Below are positions 7,668-15,781 of a DNA stretch of 64,000 bases, piece after piece (positions within the stretch are counted from its first letter, which is position 1; every line of letters begins with the position of its first letter). The position numbers and the translations under genes are program-made. Below the pieces are notes generated by a model that ran no database searches, had not been told where the DNA came from, and saw only the letters and a list, made by a program, of their open reading frames with translations. Source of the DNA: Brotonthovivens ammoniilytica (GTDB taxonomy: Bacteria; Bacillota; Clostridia; Lachnospirales; Lachnospiraceae); the NCBI RefSeq assembly GCF_025566885.1, contig NZ_JAOQJQ010000005.1, positions 236,836 to 300,835 of the forward strand, read 5' to 3'.

Positions 7668-8651
7668 TCAATACCGTTTTTTCATATTGATCTCATTAAT
7701 CAAAGGCTTTCCTCTTTCATACAGCCTGAGATTTTCGCAGAACATATGGACCGCCCGGTCTATATACGCTCTGCTGTCCGCCGCACAGTGAGGGGTGATA
7801 ATCACATTTTCCATATCCCAAAGCACGCTGTCTTTCGCCAGAGGTTCCTCTTCAACGGTATCTAAAGCCGCTCCTCCGATCTGGCCGCACTCCAGCGCCT
7901 GGATCAGGTCCTCTTCCTTTACCACCGGCCCTCTGGCAATATTGATTAAAACCGCTGTGGGCTTCATAATCCTAAATTTTTCTCGCCCAAATAAATGTCT
8001 GGTCTCATCCGTGAGAGGCAGGACCACAATTACAAAGTCTGACTGCGCCAGCACAGTGTCCAGCTCCTCATTGGAAAATACCTCATCAAAATATGTCAGG
8101 GGCGTGACGGTCCGCTTTACCCCCAATACACGCATCCCCAGGGACTTTGATAATTTTGCAATCTCACATCCAATGGCTCCCGCCCCTATGATTCCAACGG
8201 TCATGCCTTCTGCCTCCAGGGGCTGGATGTCAAACTTCTTATCCCAGATATGTTTCATCTGCCGCCTGTAAAGCTCCTGGGAATTGCGCATAAAACTGAT
8301 CATATATCCAATGGTAGTGAGTGCCATGGTTTTTCCATGGATGCCTTTCGCATTGGTCAATCTCACAGGAAGATGGCTGATGGGACCGTCCATAATAGGA
8401 TTTACTCCTGCGGAAAAAGACTGGATCCATCTTAAATTCGCAGACCGGGCACAGTATTGTTCCGGCATAGGGCCGCTTCCTCCCCAGAGAAACAGTACCT
8501 CCGCATCGTATCCCCGCTCTATTGCCTCATCCTCACTGCCGCACCAGTATACCCTGCCTGTTATGCACGCCTGGATCTTTCTGATATGCTCCTTTGTTAT
8601 CACCATGGGCGTCAGATCACTTTCTTTGTACATTACTAGAACATCTGCCAT
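7668..8651 (-). CDS. D-2-hydroxyacid dehydrogenase (NAD-dependent), second of two
   Basis: A 327-residue member of the D-2-hydroxyacid dehydrogenase superfamily. The Rossmann motif is VGIIGAGAIGCEIAKLSKSLG; catalytic residues are Arg in LINIARGPVV, Glu in ALDTVEEEPL and His in IITPHCAADS. The N-terminal substrate domain (VLFLWGGSGPMPEQYCARSANLRWIQSFSAGVN) resembles glyoxylate/hydroxypyruvate reductase A-like proteins. It is 12 bases downstream of the TRAP large permease gene and shares its operon. Start has AGAAGGAG seven bases upstream. Function within the cluster probably complements the next dehydrogenase. Confidence 0.88.
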   Translation of the reverse strand: MADVLVMYKESDLTPMVITKEHIRKIQACITGRVYWCGSEDEAIERGYDAEVLFLWGGSGPMPEQYCARSANLRWIQSFSAGVNPIMDGPISHLPVRLTNAKGIHGKTMALTTIGYMISFMRNSQELYRRQMKHIWDKKFDIQPLEAEGMTVGIIGAGAIGCEIAKLSKSLGMRVLGVKRTVTPLTYFDEVFSNEELDTVLAQSDFVIVVLPLTDETRHLFGREKFRIMKPTAVLINIARGPVVKEEDLIQALECGQIGGAALDTVEEEPLAKDSVLWDMENVIITPHCAADSRAYIDRAVHMFCENLRLYERGKPLINEINMKKRY

Positions 8652-8663
8652 AACTTTCTCCTT

Positions 8664-9959
8664 CTAACCTGTGATCCACAGTGTCAGCTGCGGTATAAAC
8701 GTGATCAGGAGCAATACTGCAATCATGGATATAATAAACGGGAAAATCGCCTTCACCAGCTTCTGCATGGATACTCCTGATACTGACATCCCCGTAAACA
8801 GACACGTCCCAAAGGGCGGCGTTACAAATCCTATGCAGACTGCTGTACACATTACGATACCAAACTGCAGTGAACTGATTCCCAGCTGCTGGATTACAGG
8901 CAGGAACATCGGAATCGTAATCAGCAGAATAGGAGTGGCATCCATAATGCATCCCATAATCAGCAGAATAACCAGAATAATAATCAGTATCACATATTTA
9001 TTATCTGAAACTCCAAGCAGCGTATTTACCAGCATCTGAGGCAGCTGGGCATAGGATATAACAAAGGCAAACAACGCTGCTCCTGCTACAATAAACATAA
9101 TATTGGCGGTTCCTCTGGCTGACTGAAACAGGATTTCCGGAATATCCCTGATTCGGATTTCCTTATATACAAAAATTCCGATAACCAGAGAATACAATAC
9201 CGCAAGCACCGCAGACTCTGTGGGGGTACAAATCCCGGAATAAATGGAGCCCAGAATAATCACTGGGGAACCGATAGCCGGAACTGCTTTCAGCAATGCC
9301 TTTAAAAAGGTCCCCAAATGAAATTTTTCACGTACTCCGTCTTTCCCGGCAGGGATTCCCTTCCATCCCCTTCTGCGGCAGATAAACCAGGCAACGATCC
9401 CCAGGCCCACAGCCATATAAATACCTGCAGGCACCCCCATCAAATATAAATCTGTCAGGGATACATTGGTATTTACCGCATATATAATCATCGCAGTAGA
9501 CGGAGGGATGATGGGTCCTAATACCGCCCCCGCCGAAAATACTGCAGTGGAAAATTCCCTGCTGTAGCCGGCCTCCAGCATATAGGGAAGCATAATGGCT
9601 CCTATGGTGATACAGCATGCCATGGCAGATCCTGTCATAGCTGCAAAGATAGCGCAGACAACGATAGTAACCAGCGCCAGTCCTCCCGTTGCATTTCCAA
9701 TAGCTAAATTGCAGACATTTACCAGCCTTTTTGCGATTCCGCCTTTAGCCATCAAATCTCCTGCCAGAATAAAAAACGGAATGCACATCAGCGCTGTCAC
9801 GTCGCACCCGGAAAACAGCCGCTGTACCACGGTCATAGCCGGAATGCCCTCCAGCACAAAGAACAGGATTGCGGAAAGCCCCAGTGTTGCCGCCACGGGT
9901 ACACCGATCAGCAGAAGCACCAGTGCCACCACCAGGAAAATAATAATGCTGGCTGTCAT
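8664..9959 (-). CDS. TRAP transporter large permease, DctM type
   Basis: A 431-residue, very hydrophobic protein with about 12 membrane segments, the size of DctM/SiaM large subunits. Recognisable features include the N-terminal LVALVLLLIGVPVAATLGLSA, the FSGCDVTALMCIPFFILAGDLMAKGGIAKRLV segment, and GAVLGPIIPPSTAMIIYA in the middle, all typical of the family. It forms the ion-coupled translocation channel for the substrate delivered by the DctP lipoprotein. Its start overlaps the DctQ stop by four bases (ATGA), so the two are translationally coupled. TRAP systems carry mostly carboxylates, which agrees with the enzymes around it. Confidence 0.94.
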   Translation of the reverse strand: MTASIIIFLVVALVLLLIGVPVAATLGLSAILFFVLEGIPAMTVVQRLFSGCDVTALMCIPFFILAGDLMAKGGIAKRLVNVCNLAIGNATGGLALVTIVVCAIFAAMTGSAMACCITIGAIMLPYMLEAGYSREFSTAVFSAGAVLGPIIPPSTAMIIYAVNTNVSLTDLYLMGVPAGIYMAVGLGIVAWFICRRRGWKGIPAGKDGVREKFHLGTFLKALLKAVPAIGSPVIILGSIYSGICTPTESAVLAVLYSLVIGIFVYKEIRIRDIPEILFQSARGTANIMFIVAGAALFAFVISYAQLPQMLVNTLLGVSDNKYVILIIILVILLIMGCIMDATPILLITIPMFLPVIQQLGISSLQFGIVMCTAVCIGFVTPPFGTCLFTGMSVSGVSMQKLVKAIFPFIISMIAVLLLITFIPQLTLWITG

Positions 9960-10459
9960 TTTACTTCCCCTCCTTTCCCTTTGGTAAGTTTCACAATATC
10001 ATCCACGATACGGTAAAAATATGCATAGGTCAGCAGGGCAAAGGCCACCGGGAACACAAGGTAGGGGAATACCATGCTGAGTCCTGTATTTGCAGACTTA
10101 GACAGGCTTGCAATACTCATCTGCATAATGCCATACTTGAGCACAATAACAACAAATACAAGACCTGCCCCGTGCTGAATCAGCTCCAGGATCTGTTTGT
10201 GCCTCTGCCTTTTCAGCAGATCTTCCAGTACCGACACCTTCACATGCTCTAGATTCAATGCGATATAAGCGGCTCCCAGAAACACCGCCCAGATCATAAT
10301 GTAACGTGCCGTTTCTTCTGTCCAGGAAAAACCCATCTTAAAAAGATAGCGCCCGAATATCTGCATAGATAGTGTAATCGTCATATATGCGAAGCAAACA
10401 ACCAGGGCTGTCTTTAATGCCGCTGATACTATCTTATTCGTCTTTTGAAGTAACTTCAT
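9956..10459 (-). CDS. TRAP transporter small permease, DctQ type
   Basis: A 167-residue protein with four predicted membrane helices (starting ISAALKTALVVCFAYMTITL and ending FPVAFALLTYAYFYRIVDDI), the layout of DctQ small subunits. The conserved 'SWTEE' after helix 1-2 (KMGFSWTEETARYIMIWAVFLGAAY) is a family hallmark. It pairs with DctM to form the membrane complex. It lies 30 bases downstream of the substrate-binding protein and overlaps DctM by four bases. Confidence 0.93.
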   Translation of the reverse strand: MKLLQKTNKIVSAALKTALVVCFAYMTITLSMQIFGRYLFKMGFSWTEETARYIMIWAVFLGAAYIALNLEHVKVSVLEDLLKRQRHKQILELIQHGAGLVFVVIVLKYGIMQMSIASLSKSANTGLSMVFPYLVFPVAFALLTYAYFYRIVDDIVKLTKGKGGEVK

Positions 10460-10489
10460 AACCTACACCTCATTCATAATCCCAAAATC

Positions 10490-11566
10490 TTATTTTCCCA
10501 GCAGCTCTATAATGGATTCATAATACTGTGCTCCCTTTTCATTCTCTTTCAGAAAGTCTTCATATACGCTCTGGGAAGCTTTTTTAAAGGCCTCTTTATC
10601 TACATTTTCGCTTTTTTGCGCGCCGCCGGCCACCATCTCCTCTAACTGCTCTTCATTTTTACTCTCCAGATTTTTTGTACATTCCAGATTGGCTTTCTTT
10701 GCAGCGCTTGTGATTACTTCCTGAAGGTCCGGGGTAAGAGAATCAAATTTTGCCGCATTCATTGTAATCCCATTAAAATGAGCCGCATATTCCATCACAG
10801 AAATATATTCCGCATACTGCTGATAACCGTCCGCTATGCAGACGTTGTTTACATTATCACAGCCGTCAATGGTTCCCTGCTGTAAGGCAGTCAAAACCTC
10901 ATTTCCAGGCATGGTCTGTGCGCTTGCGCCCCATGTGTTCCATGTATTGATATAGACATCAGAACCGGTAACCCGGATCTTTAATCCTTTCAAATCTTCC
11001 GGCGTTTCTGCAAAGCCTTTTGAAGATTCCAGATTTCTAAATCCCACACATTGAAGCCCTAATATCTTTGCTCCTGTAGAAGAAAAATCCTCCAGCATAC
11101 CCGCACATATTTCTGAATCCAGGAAGCTGTAGATATCGTCATAATCCTCAAACAGATACGGCAGATCCAATACGGACAGGCCTTGAGCATATCCGCTCAT
11201 GATAGGAGTATTATTCACTGCACAGTCCAATGTTCCCGCAATAACAGAATCTAAGGATTCCTGGTCATTTCCTAAGGTACCGCCTCCGTAAACAGTAACT
11301 TTTACACTGCCGCCGGATTCTTCTTCCACATATTCCGCAAAGGTGTTGGCAAGAATCGCCAGCTGGTTCTCCTCACTGGCCGCAAAATGGCTTAATTTTA
11401 ATTCCAAAGGCTTTTCTGGGGAATATTCTCCGAAATCTTTTCCGGAGACGTCCTTTCTGTTTTCATTTTCAGAGCTCGTGTTCTGTGAATCGCTGCTTCC
11501 GCACCCTGCCAGCAGGCCCCCGCACAGACACCCAGCCGCCAATATACTAATTATTCGTTTTCTCAT
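10490..11566 (-). CDS. TRAP transporter substrate-binding lipoprotein, DctP family
   Basis: A 358-residue extracytoplasmic binding protein. It begins with a lipoprotein signal (MRKRIISILAAGCLCGGLLAGC, lipobox LLAGC) followed by a Ser/Asn-rich linker. The mature part has DctP features: LKLSHFAASEENQLAILANTFAEYVEEESGG, the GTLDCAVNNTPIMSG strand and a central FRNLESSKGFAETPEDLKGLKIRV segment containing the conserved Arg that binds a carboxylate in this family. A longer frame extends 71 codons upstream, but AGGAG lies directly before the ATG at 11566 and the signal peptide begins there. The ligand should be an organic acid, identity unknown. Confidence 0.93.
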   Translation of the reverse strand: MRKRIISILAAGCLCGGLLAGCGSSDSQNTSSENENRKDVSGKDFGEYSPEKPLELKLSHFAASEENQLAILANTFAEYVEEESGGSVKVTVYGGGTLGNDQESLDSVIAGTLDCAVNNTPIMSGYAQGLSVLDLPYLFEDYDDIYSFLDSEICAGMLEDFSSTGAKILGLQCVGFRNLESSKGFAETPEDLKGLKIRVTGSDVYINTWNTWGASAQTMPGNEVLTALQQGTIDGCDNVNNVCIADGYQQYAEYISVMEYAAHFNGITMNAAKFDSLTPDLQEVITSAAKKANLECTKNLESKNEEQLEEMVAGGAQKSENVDKEAFKKASQSVYEDFLKENEKGAQYYESIIELLGK

Positions 11567-11703
11567 ACTTTTCTTCTCCTTTTCTTTTTCAGATGCAATG
11601 ATGCGTTTTGTGTAAATACACCTAAAAATCTTATCTTTTTTTGCCTCTCTTTTCTTTGTCCCTGGATGACTGCTCCTTAAGTGCAGAGCCCATTCATAAT
11701 TCT

Positions 11704-12909
11704 TTAAACTACAAAGATCTCTCGCGGCGTCGTCTCCATCCGGACCGCCCCATTGGAAGTCACCAGGTATTGATCGCAATAGTTTCCAAAAGCCTTTCCG
11801 GTATTCACCTCCGGATGAATAGAAAAAAACATATTTTCTTTTACCTTCATAGTCTCCCCCTTGAAAAACGCCGGCCGCTCCACCAGATCGTACCCCTGCC
11901 CATGGGCGAACAGCCGTGTCTCCGGACGCAGTCCGTAAGAGACCAGTTTTTTATTATAGAGCTCCAGTATTTCCCCGCAGTCAGCTCCCGGCTTTACCAA
12001 CTGGGCTGTAAAATCCTGCATTTCTTTGGAAAGCTCCCATGCCCGGCACAACTCTTTAGACGGCTGGTGCCCGATACAGAACCCCCGCACAATCTCCGCA
12101 TAATAGCCGCCTGGTCCGTTTGCTTCTATCATAAATACCAGATCATCCCCATCCTCGATGCGCCGGTTCTGATAAAAGCTGTGAAGCTTAGGTGTAGGTG
12201 TTCCCGAAGGTGCAGAGCCCATCATCACCAGATTTTCTTCACTGCCCTTGCTGATCAGAAATTTATTTACCTCTGCCCGCAGCTCATACTCATACATTCC
12301 CGGCCGCAGCATTCCGGGAACCATCTGCAGTATCTGGTCATGCAGTTTCACAGTCCGCCGGATGGCCTGTATCTCATCCTCACTCTTTACTGCCTTGATC
12401 TCATCCACCATCTCTGTAACATCCACAAAAGATACCTTAGGCAGTGATGTCTTCAGATAATTTACCAGCTGATAATTTAATAAGGATGGTGCAATGAGAC
12501 CAACGGTTCTGCAATTATGATCACAGATATATGCTTCCATCAGTTTCGCATCGTACAGATCTGTATATCGGAATGTCCGAAAATACGGCGCCCCCAGACG
12601 CGTCTTTATCCCCCGCCCAAACCAGGCAGGCGGCAGCGGATCATAGGGTGATGAACTGGTGATGGTAGTCATCTCTCCCTTTGCCGGAAACAGTACGCTC
12701 ATGGGATAGGCCTGCTCTGTGGGCAGATCTGTGATATACCGGAAGTACCCTCCCAGATACTGATCCGCGTTCTGTGCGATGAGCACATCTATCCCCTGAT
12801 GCTCCATGGCTGTCTGCAGCTGCATCCACCGGCGTTTCATCTCCCTATCGCTCATGGGAAACCGTATTCTTGTTTTAAATTCCTCTGAAACTCCTGATAC
12901 CCATTCCAT
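11704..12909 (-). CDS. Creatinase-like M24 family protein with lost metal ligands
   Basis: A 401-residue pita-bread fold protein with an N-terminal creatinase domain (residues about 15-160) and a C-terminal M24 domain (170-395). In M24 metallopeptidases five residues bind two metals: Asp, Asp, His, Glu, Glu. Here the equivalent positions read E262 (MIEANG), E272 (YYAEIVRG), H336 (AHGQGY), H365 (FSIHPE) and C378 (NYCDQ), so only the His is kept. H243 (KLHSFYQN) matches the conserved active-site His used by metal-free creatinase. I infer a non-peptidase hydrolase acting on a small C-N or amide substrate, as in creatinase or ectoine hydrolase. It lies between citE and the TRAP genes, so it probably handles the imported compound. 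Start has GAGAGGGA just upstream. Confidence 0.8.
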   Translation of the reverse strand: MEWVSGVSEEFKTRIRFPMSDREMKRRWMQLQTAMEHQGIDVLIAQNADQYLGGYFRYITDLPTEQAYPMSVLFPAKGEMTTITSSSPYDPLPPAWFGRGIKTRLGAPYFRTFRYTDLYDAKLMEAYICDHNCRTVGLIAPSLLNYQLVNYLKTSLPKVSFVDVTEMVDEIKAVKSEDEIQAIRRTVKLHDQILQMVPGMLRPGMYEYELRAEVNKFLISKGSEENLVMMGSAPSGTPTPKLHSFYQNRRIEDGDDLVFMIEANGPGGYYAEIVRGFCIGHQPSKELCRAWELSKEMQDFTAQLVKPGADCGEILELYNKKLVSYGLRPETRLFAHGQGYDLVERPAFFKGETMKVKENMFFSIHPEVNTGKAFGNYCDQYLVTSNGAVRMETTPREIFVV

Positions 12910-12927
12910 AATCCCTCTCCATTCTCT

Positions 12928-13827
12928 TTATTTTAAAGCTGCCTTTAAAGCGTCTTTTGCAAGAACCTCTTCGGCCCGCTCAAGGACGTTTTTGGCATTG
13001 ATATATACCGGAGTATCTACCATTTGTCCATCTACCGGCACAGAAGCCGAACCTTTTGCGATCCCCTCTTCTTCAAAAGCCTTTGTCACCTTTTTTGCCC
13101 ACGCCACACGCTCCGGATCCGGAGAATAGATGCGCTCCGCGATTGGTATCTGGCTGGGATGAATGATCTGACGGCCTTCAAAACCAAGCTGTGCTCCTGT
13201 CTTTGTGTTATATGCAAAGGCTTCATCATCCTTATAAGACGGGAACGGCGCATCCTCCGCCACAAGCCCGGCCGCCCGTGCCGCCACGGCTATTTTTGCT
13301 CTGGCATAGATCTGCTCCTCGGCAGTATCTGTTCTGGTAACACGCATGTCCCTGGTGTAGTCTACCGCGCCAAAGATCACTGCCACAAGCCGGTCACTGG
13401 CAAATACAGCCCGGTCTACATTCATGACTCCAGCCGCAGTCTCAATCAGAATAGCCAGCTTAATTTCTCCTGCCGGAAGCCCTCGTTTTTCTTCCAGATC
13501 TGTTACAATAAAATCCAATCTCTTAACGTCGTCTGGTCCGGAACACTTAGGCAGCGTGATGCCGTCAAGCCCTTTCATCACCACTGCATTCAGATCATCC
13601 ATAGTAAGTCCCGTGTCCCAGGCATTGATTCTCACCCATGCTTCTGAGCCGTGAGTGCTCATATCCTTAATATGCCTGCGGACCATTTCCCTTGCCGCTT
13701 CTTTTTCTGCCGGCGGCACCGCATCTTCCATATCCAATGTAATTACATCTGCCCCCAGCCCCGGCGCTTTCAGGATAAATTTTTCTGAATTTGCCGGCAA
13801 ATACAAATCTGTTCTTCTAACTGCCAT
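12928..13827 (-). CDS. citE: Citrate lyase beta subunit-like (CitE, HpcH/HpaI aldolase family)
   Basis: A 299-residue CitE-type lyase. The N-terminal RRTDLYLPANSEKFILKAP and LDMEDAVPPAEKEAAREMVR (acidic metal-binding Glu/Asp) are diagnostic, as is the metal region GAVDYTRDMRVTR. CitE cleaves a (3S)-citryl- or related hydroxyacyl-thioester to an acyl-thioester plus oxaloacetate, glyoxylate or pyruvate. In classical citrate lyase the acyl group is carried on CitD, but no citD exists between this gene and citF (60-base gap) or elsewhere in the window. The enzyme may therefore act on a CoA ester such as malyl-CoA or citramalyl-CoA. It starts with GAGGAAA before the ATG and lies 18 bases upstream of the M24 gene. 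Confidence 0.88.
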   Translation of the reverse strand: MAVRRTDLYLPANSEKFILKAPGLGADVITLDMEDAVPPAEKEAAREMVRRHIKDMSTHGSEAWVRINAWDTGLTMDDLNAVVMKGLDGITLPKCSGPDDVKRLDFIVTDLEEKRGLPAGEIKLAILIETAAGVMNVDRAVFASDRLVAVIFGAVDYTRDMRVTRTDTAEEQIYARAKIAVAARAAGLVAEDAPFPSYKDDEAFAYNTKTGAQLGFEGRQIIHPSQIPIAERIYSPDPERVAWAKKVTKAFEEEGIAKGSASVPVDGQMVDTPVYINAKNVLERAEEVLAKDALKAALK

Positions 13828-13887
13828 CGTTTTTCCTCCTCAAATTCTTTTTCTATTTACAATGCATCTGTGCATCATAATTCTGTC

Positions 13888-15456
13888 TCAAAATTCCTGC
13901 ACGGGTTTTCGCACCACGTCGATGATGGTTCCGTCCCGATATTCTACAATTCCTACAATTTTTTCTGTAAATTCAGGTTCCATCACCTCAGGGGCCTCCT
14001 GGTCCCCGATTTGTTTTAATTCCTGTATTTCCATAATGGGAAGTCCGGAATCTTTCAGTGCTTCTCTTAAATCTTTCCTGTTTGGATGAATAGCAATACC
14101 GTATTCTGTCACAAGTACATCTATGGTCTCTCCTGGAGTTACAACGGTTGTGACCTTCTCCCGCAGCACACAGATGCCTCTCTTTATGAGATTTGTCACT
14201 ACTACAGCAATCTTGGCTCCAGCAGCGCAGTCATTATTTCCCCCTGAGGCGCTTAAGATCACTCCGTTTGTTCCTGTCACTACATTAACATTAAAATCCA
14301 TATCTATTTCCGTTGCTCCTAAGATCATAATATCCAGCTGTTCTGTCAGGCAGCCTTTGGTATTCGGATTAGCATACTGGGAGGCGCTCATTGCCATATG
14401 CCGCGGCTGAGTGCGATAAGACTCCACTGCCGCAGAATCAAAGCACTGTACATCCAGCAGCGCCTGAAACAATCCCTCTTTTAACATCTGTACAAAGTAA
14501 GAGGTGATCCCCCCTGAGGCAAAGGAGCCTTTTACCTGCTTTTTACGCATAAGAGCCCCTGTTTTTTCTGCCACGGCAATGGAAATCCCCCCAGCACCGG
14601 TCTGCATGGACATCCCATCCCTGATATATCCGGCCCTCTCCAGCAGCTGAGCCGTCATTTCTGCAATCTTTAAGTGTTCCGGATCCGTTGTGGGCTTGGT
14701 GGGTCCAAAGGAAATTCCTTCCGGATCCCCAATACTCTCTATCTTTACCACATGATCTACTTTTTCCTGGGAAATCTCCATGGGGCAGGCCGGAAAATCT
14801 ACCAGGTTGTCGGTAACGGCAATCACATGATCCGCGTACTCAGCATCCGCATAGGCATAAGACAGGACTCCGCAGGCAGACTTGCCCCAGGCTCCATTCA
14901 TATTTCCATATGCATCACAGCAGGGAGCGGATATGAAGGCGGCGTCTATATGCAGCTCCCCTGCTTCAATGGCTCTTGCCCTTCCCCCATGGCTCATAAA
15001 TACTGCCGGGTGTTTTAATTTCCCATTTGTAATGGCTTTTGCTAATGGCCCCGGAGAAATGGTGCTGACAGTGATCCTGGTGATTACGTCTTTTTCTATC
15101 AGTTTTACTAATGGTTCATGACATTTAAAAAGCCCGGACGCCGCCACATGAATATCTTTCATCCCCCTTTGCGCAATCGTTTCCATAACCAGATTCACTA
15201 CCCGGTCTCCGTTTCGCATATGATGGTGAAACGATACCGTCATCCCATCTTTCAGCCCAATCCTATCGAGGACCTCTGAAATAGAATCTGCAAGCTTTGA
15301 CGTTGGTGCGCTTCCTTTTACAGCATGGAGACTTTCTATCCCGTCTCTCTCTTTTTTCAGACTTTTCCCCATGTCATCATAGGCTCCGGAAAAAACCTGT
15401 TTTCCCGTCTCCTGCAGCAGCCAATCCGGTATTTCCCTTCCTACTGTATTTTTCAT
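13888..15456 (-). CDS. citF: Citrate lyase alpha subunit-like (CitF, CoA-/ACP-transferase)
   Basis: A 522-residue CitF-type transferase. Motifs: TSKLADSISEVLDRIGLKDG, MTVSFHHHMRNGD, the GPLAKAITNGKLKHPAVFMSHGGRARA segment and the C-terminal CVLREKVTTVVTPGETIDVLVTEYGIAIHP, all characteristic of citrate CoA-transferase. In citrate lyase it exchanges acetyl for citryl on the acyl carrier CitD; without citD here it may transfer CoA between free acids. The GTG six codons upstream falls inside the ribosome site (GAGGAGGGAG), so the ATG at 15456 is the start. It is the first gene of the minus-strand catabolic run and its upstream region contains two interlocked inverted repeats shared with a divergent Crp-type regulator. 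Confidence 0.88.
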   Translation of the reverse strand: MKNTVGREIPDWLLQETGKQVFSGAYDDMGKSLKKERDGIESLHAVKGSAPTSKLADSISEVLDRIGLKDGMTVSFHHHMRNGDRVVNLVMETIAQRGMKDIHVAASGLFKCHEPLVKLIEKDVITRITVSTISPGPLAKAITNGKLKHPAVFMSHGGRARAIEAGELHIDAAFISAPCCDAYGNMNGAWGKSACGVLSYAYADAEYADHVIAVTDNLVDFPACPMEISQEKVDHVVKIESIGDPEGISFGPTKPTTDPEHLKIAEMTAQLLERAGYIRDGMSMQTGAGGISIAVAEKTGALMRKKQVKGSFASGGITSYFVQMLKEGLFQALLDVQCFDSAAVESYRTQPRHMAMSASQYANPNTKGCLTEQLDIMILGATEIDMDFNVNVVTGTNGVILSASGGNNDCAAGAKIAVVVTNLIKRGICVLREKVTTVVTPGETIDVLVTEYGIAIHPNRKDLREALKDSGLPIMEIQELKQIGDQEAPEVMEPEFTEKIVGIVEYRDGTIIDVVRKPVQEF

Positions 15457-15502
15457 ACCGCTCTCCCTCCTCACTTGTTAGTAAAATGATAACATCCCTT
15501 AT

Positions 15503-15555
15503 TTTTGGAATCTGTATCATAAGTTACAGATTCCAAAAGCTGTAACTTGTGATAC
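15503..15555. promoter_or_regulatory. Two interlocked inverted repeats upstream of citF
   Basis: Dyad A: TTTTGGAATCTGT (15503-15515) pairs perfectly with 15526-15538. Dyad B: GTATCATAAGTTACAG (15514-15529) pairs with 15540-15555 with one mismatch. The arms alternate A-B-A'-B', so the two hairpins exclude each other. The segment lies 47 bases before citF and 227 bases before the Crp-type gene. It could be a double operator for the Crp-type protein or an RNA switch in the citF leader. Confidence 0.7.
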
Positions 15556-15608
15556 AAATTTAACCTTTTCACGGCATATAAAAACGGTCTTTGCCACAAA
15601 TAAAATAC

Positions 15609-15637
15609 CCCAGAAACAGTCTCCTGTTCTGAGGTAA
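15609..15637. other. Imperfect hairpin in the citF/crp intergenic region
   Basis: CCCCAGAAACAG and CTGTTCTGAGG pair with one bulged A around a short loop. There is no T-run on the citF strand directly after it, so it is not a clear terminator. The rest of the 325-base region (15457-15781) is AT-rich with two TATAAT-like boxes (15690 and 15698, plus strand) that could serve the Crp-type gene but lack good -35 hexamers. Confidence 0.4.
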
Positions 15638-15781
15638 AGATAAAGATTTCCATTCATACAATGTTATTTTATTTCTTACTTTCCTGTGTTATAATTTTAT
15701 AATAATATTGTTCTACAAACTGAAACAGATTTTTATGGATACTTAAAGCTAAAAGACCGCAGCACCAAGGGGACAGCAGCC

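Noticed and set aside
11641..12447. Plus-strand frame of 268 codons
   Set aside because: Antisense to the M24 protein, with no ribosome site; a shadow frame.
15471..15653. Minus-strand 60-codon frame upstream of citF
   Set aside because: Overlaps the interlocked inverted repeats and the regulatory region; no ribosome site.
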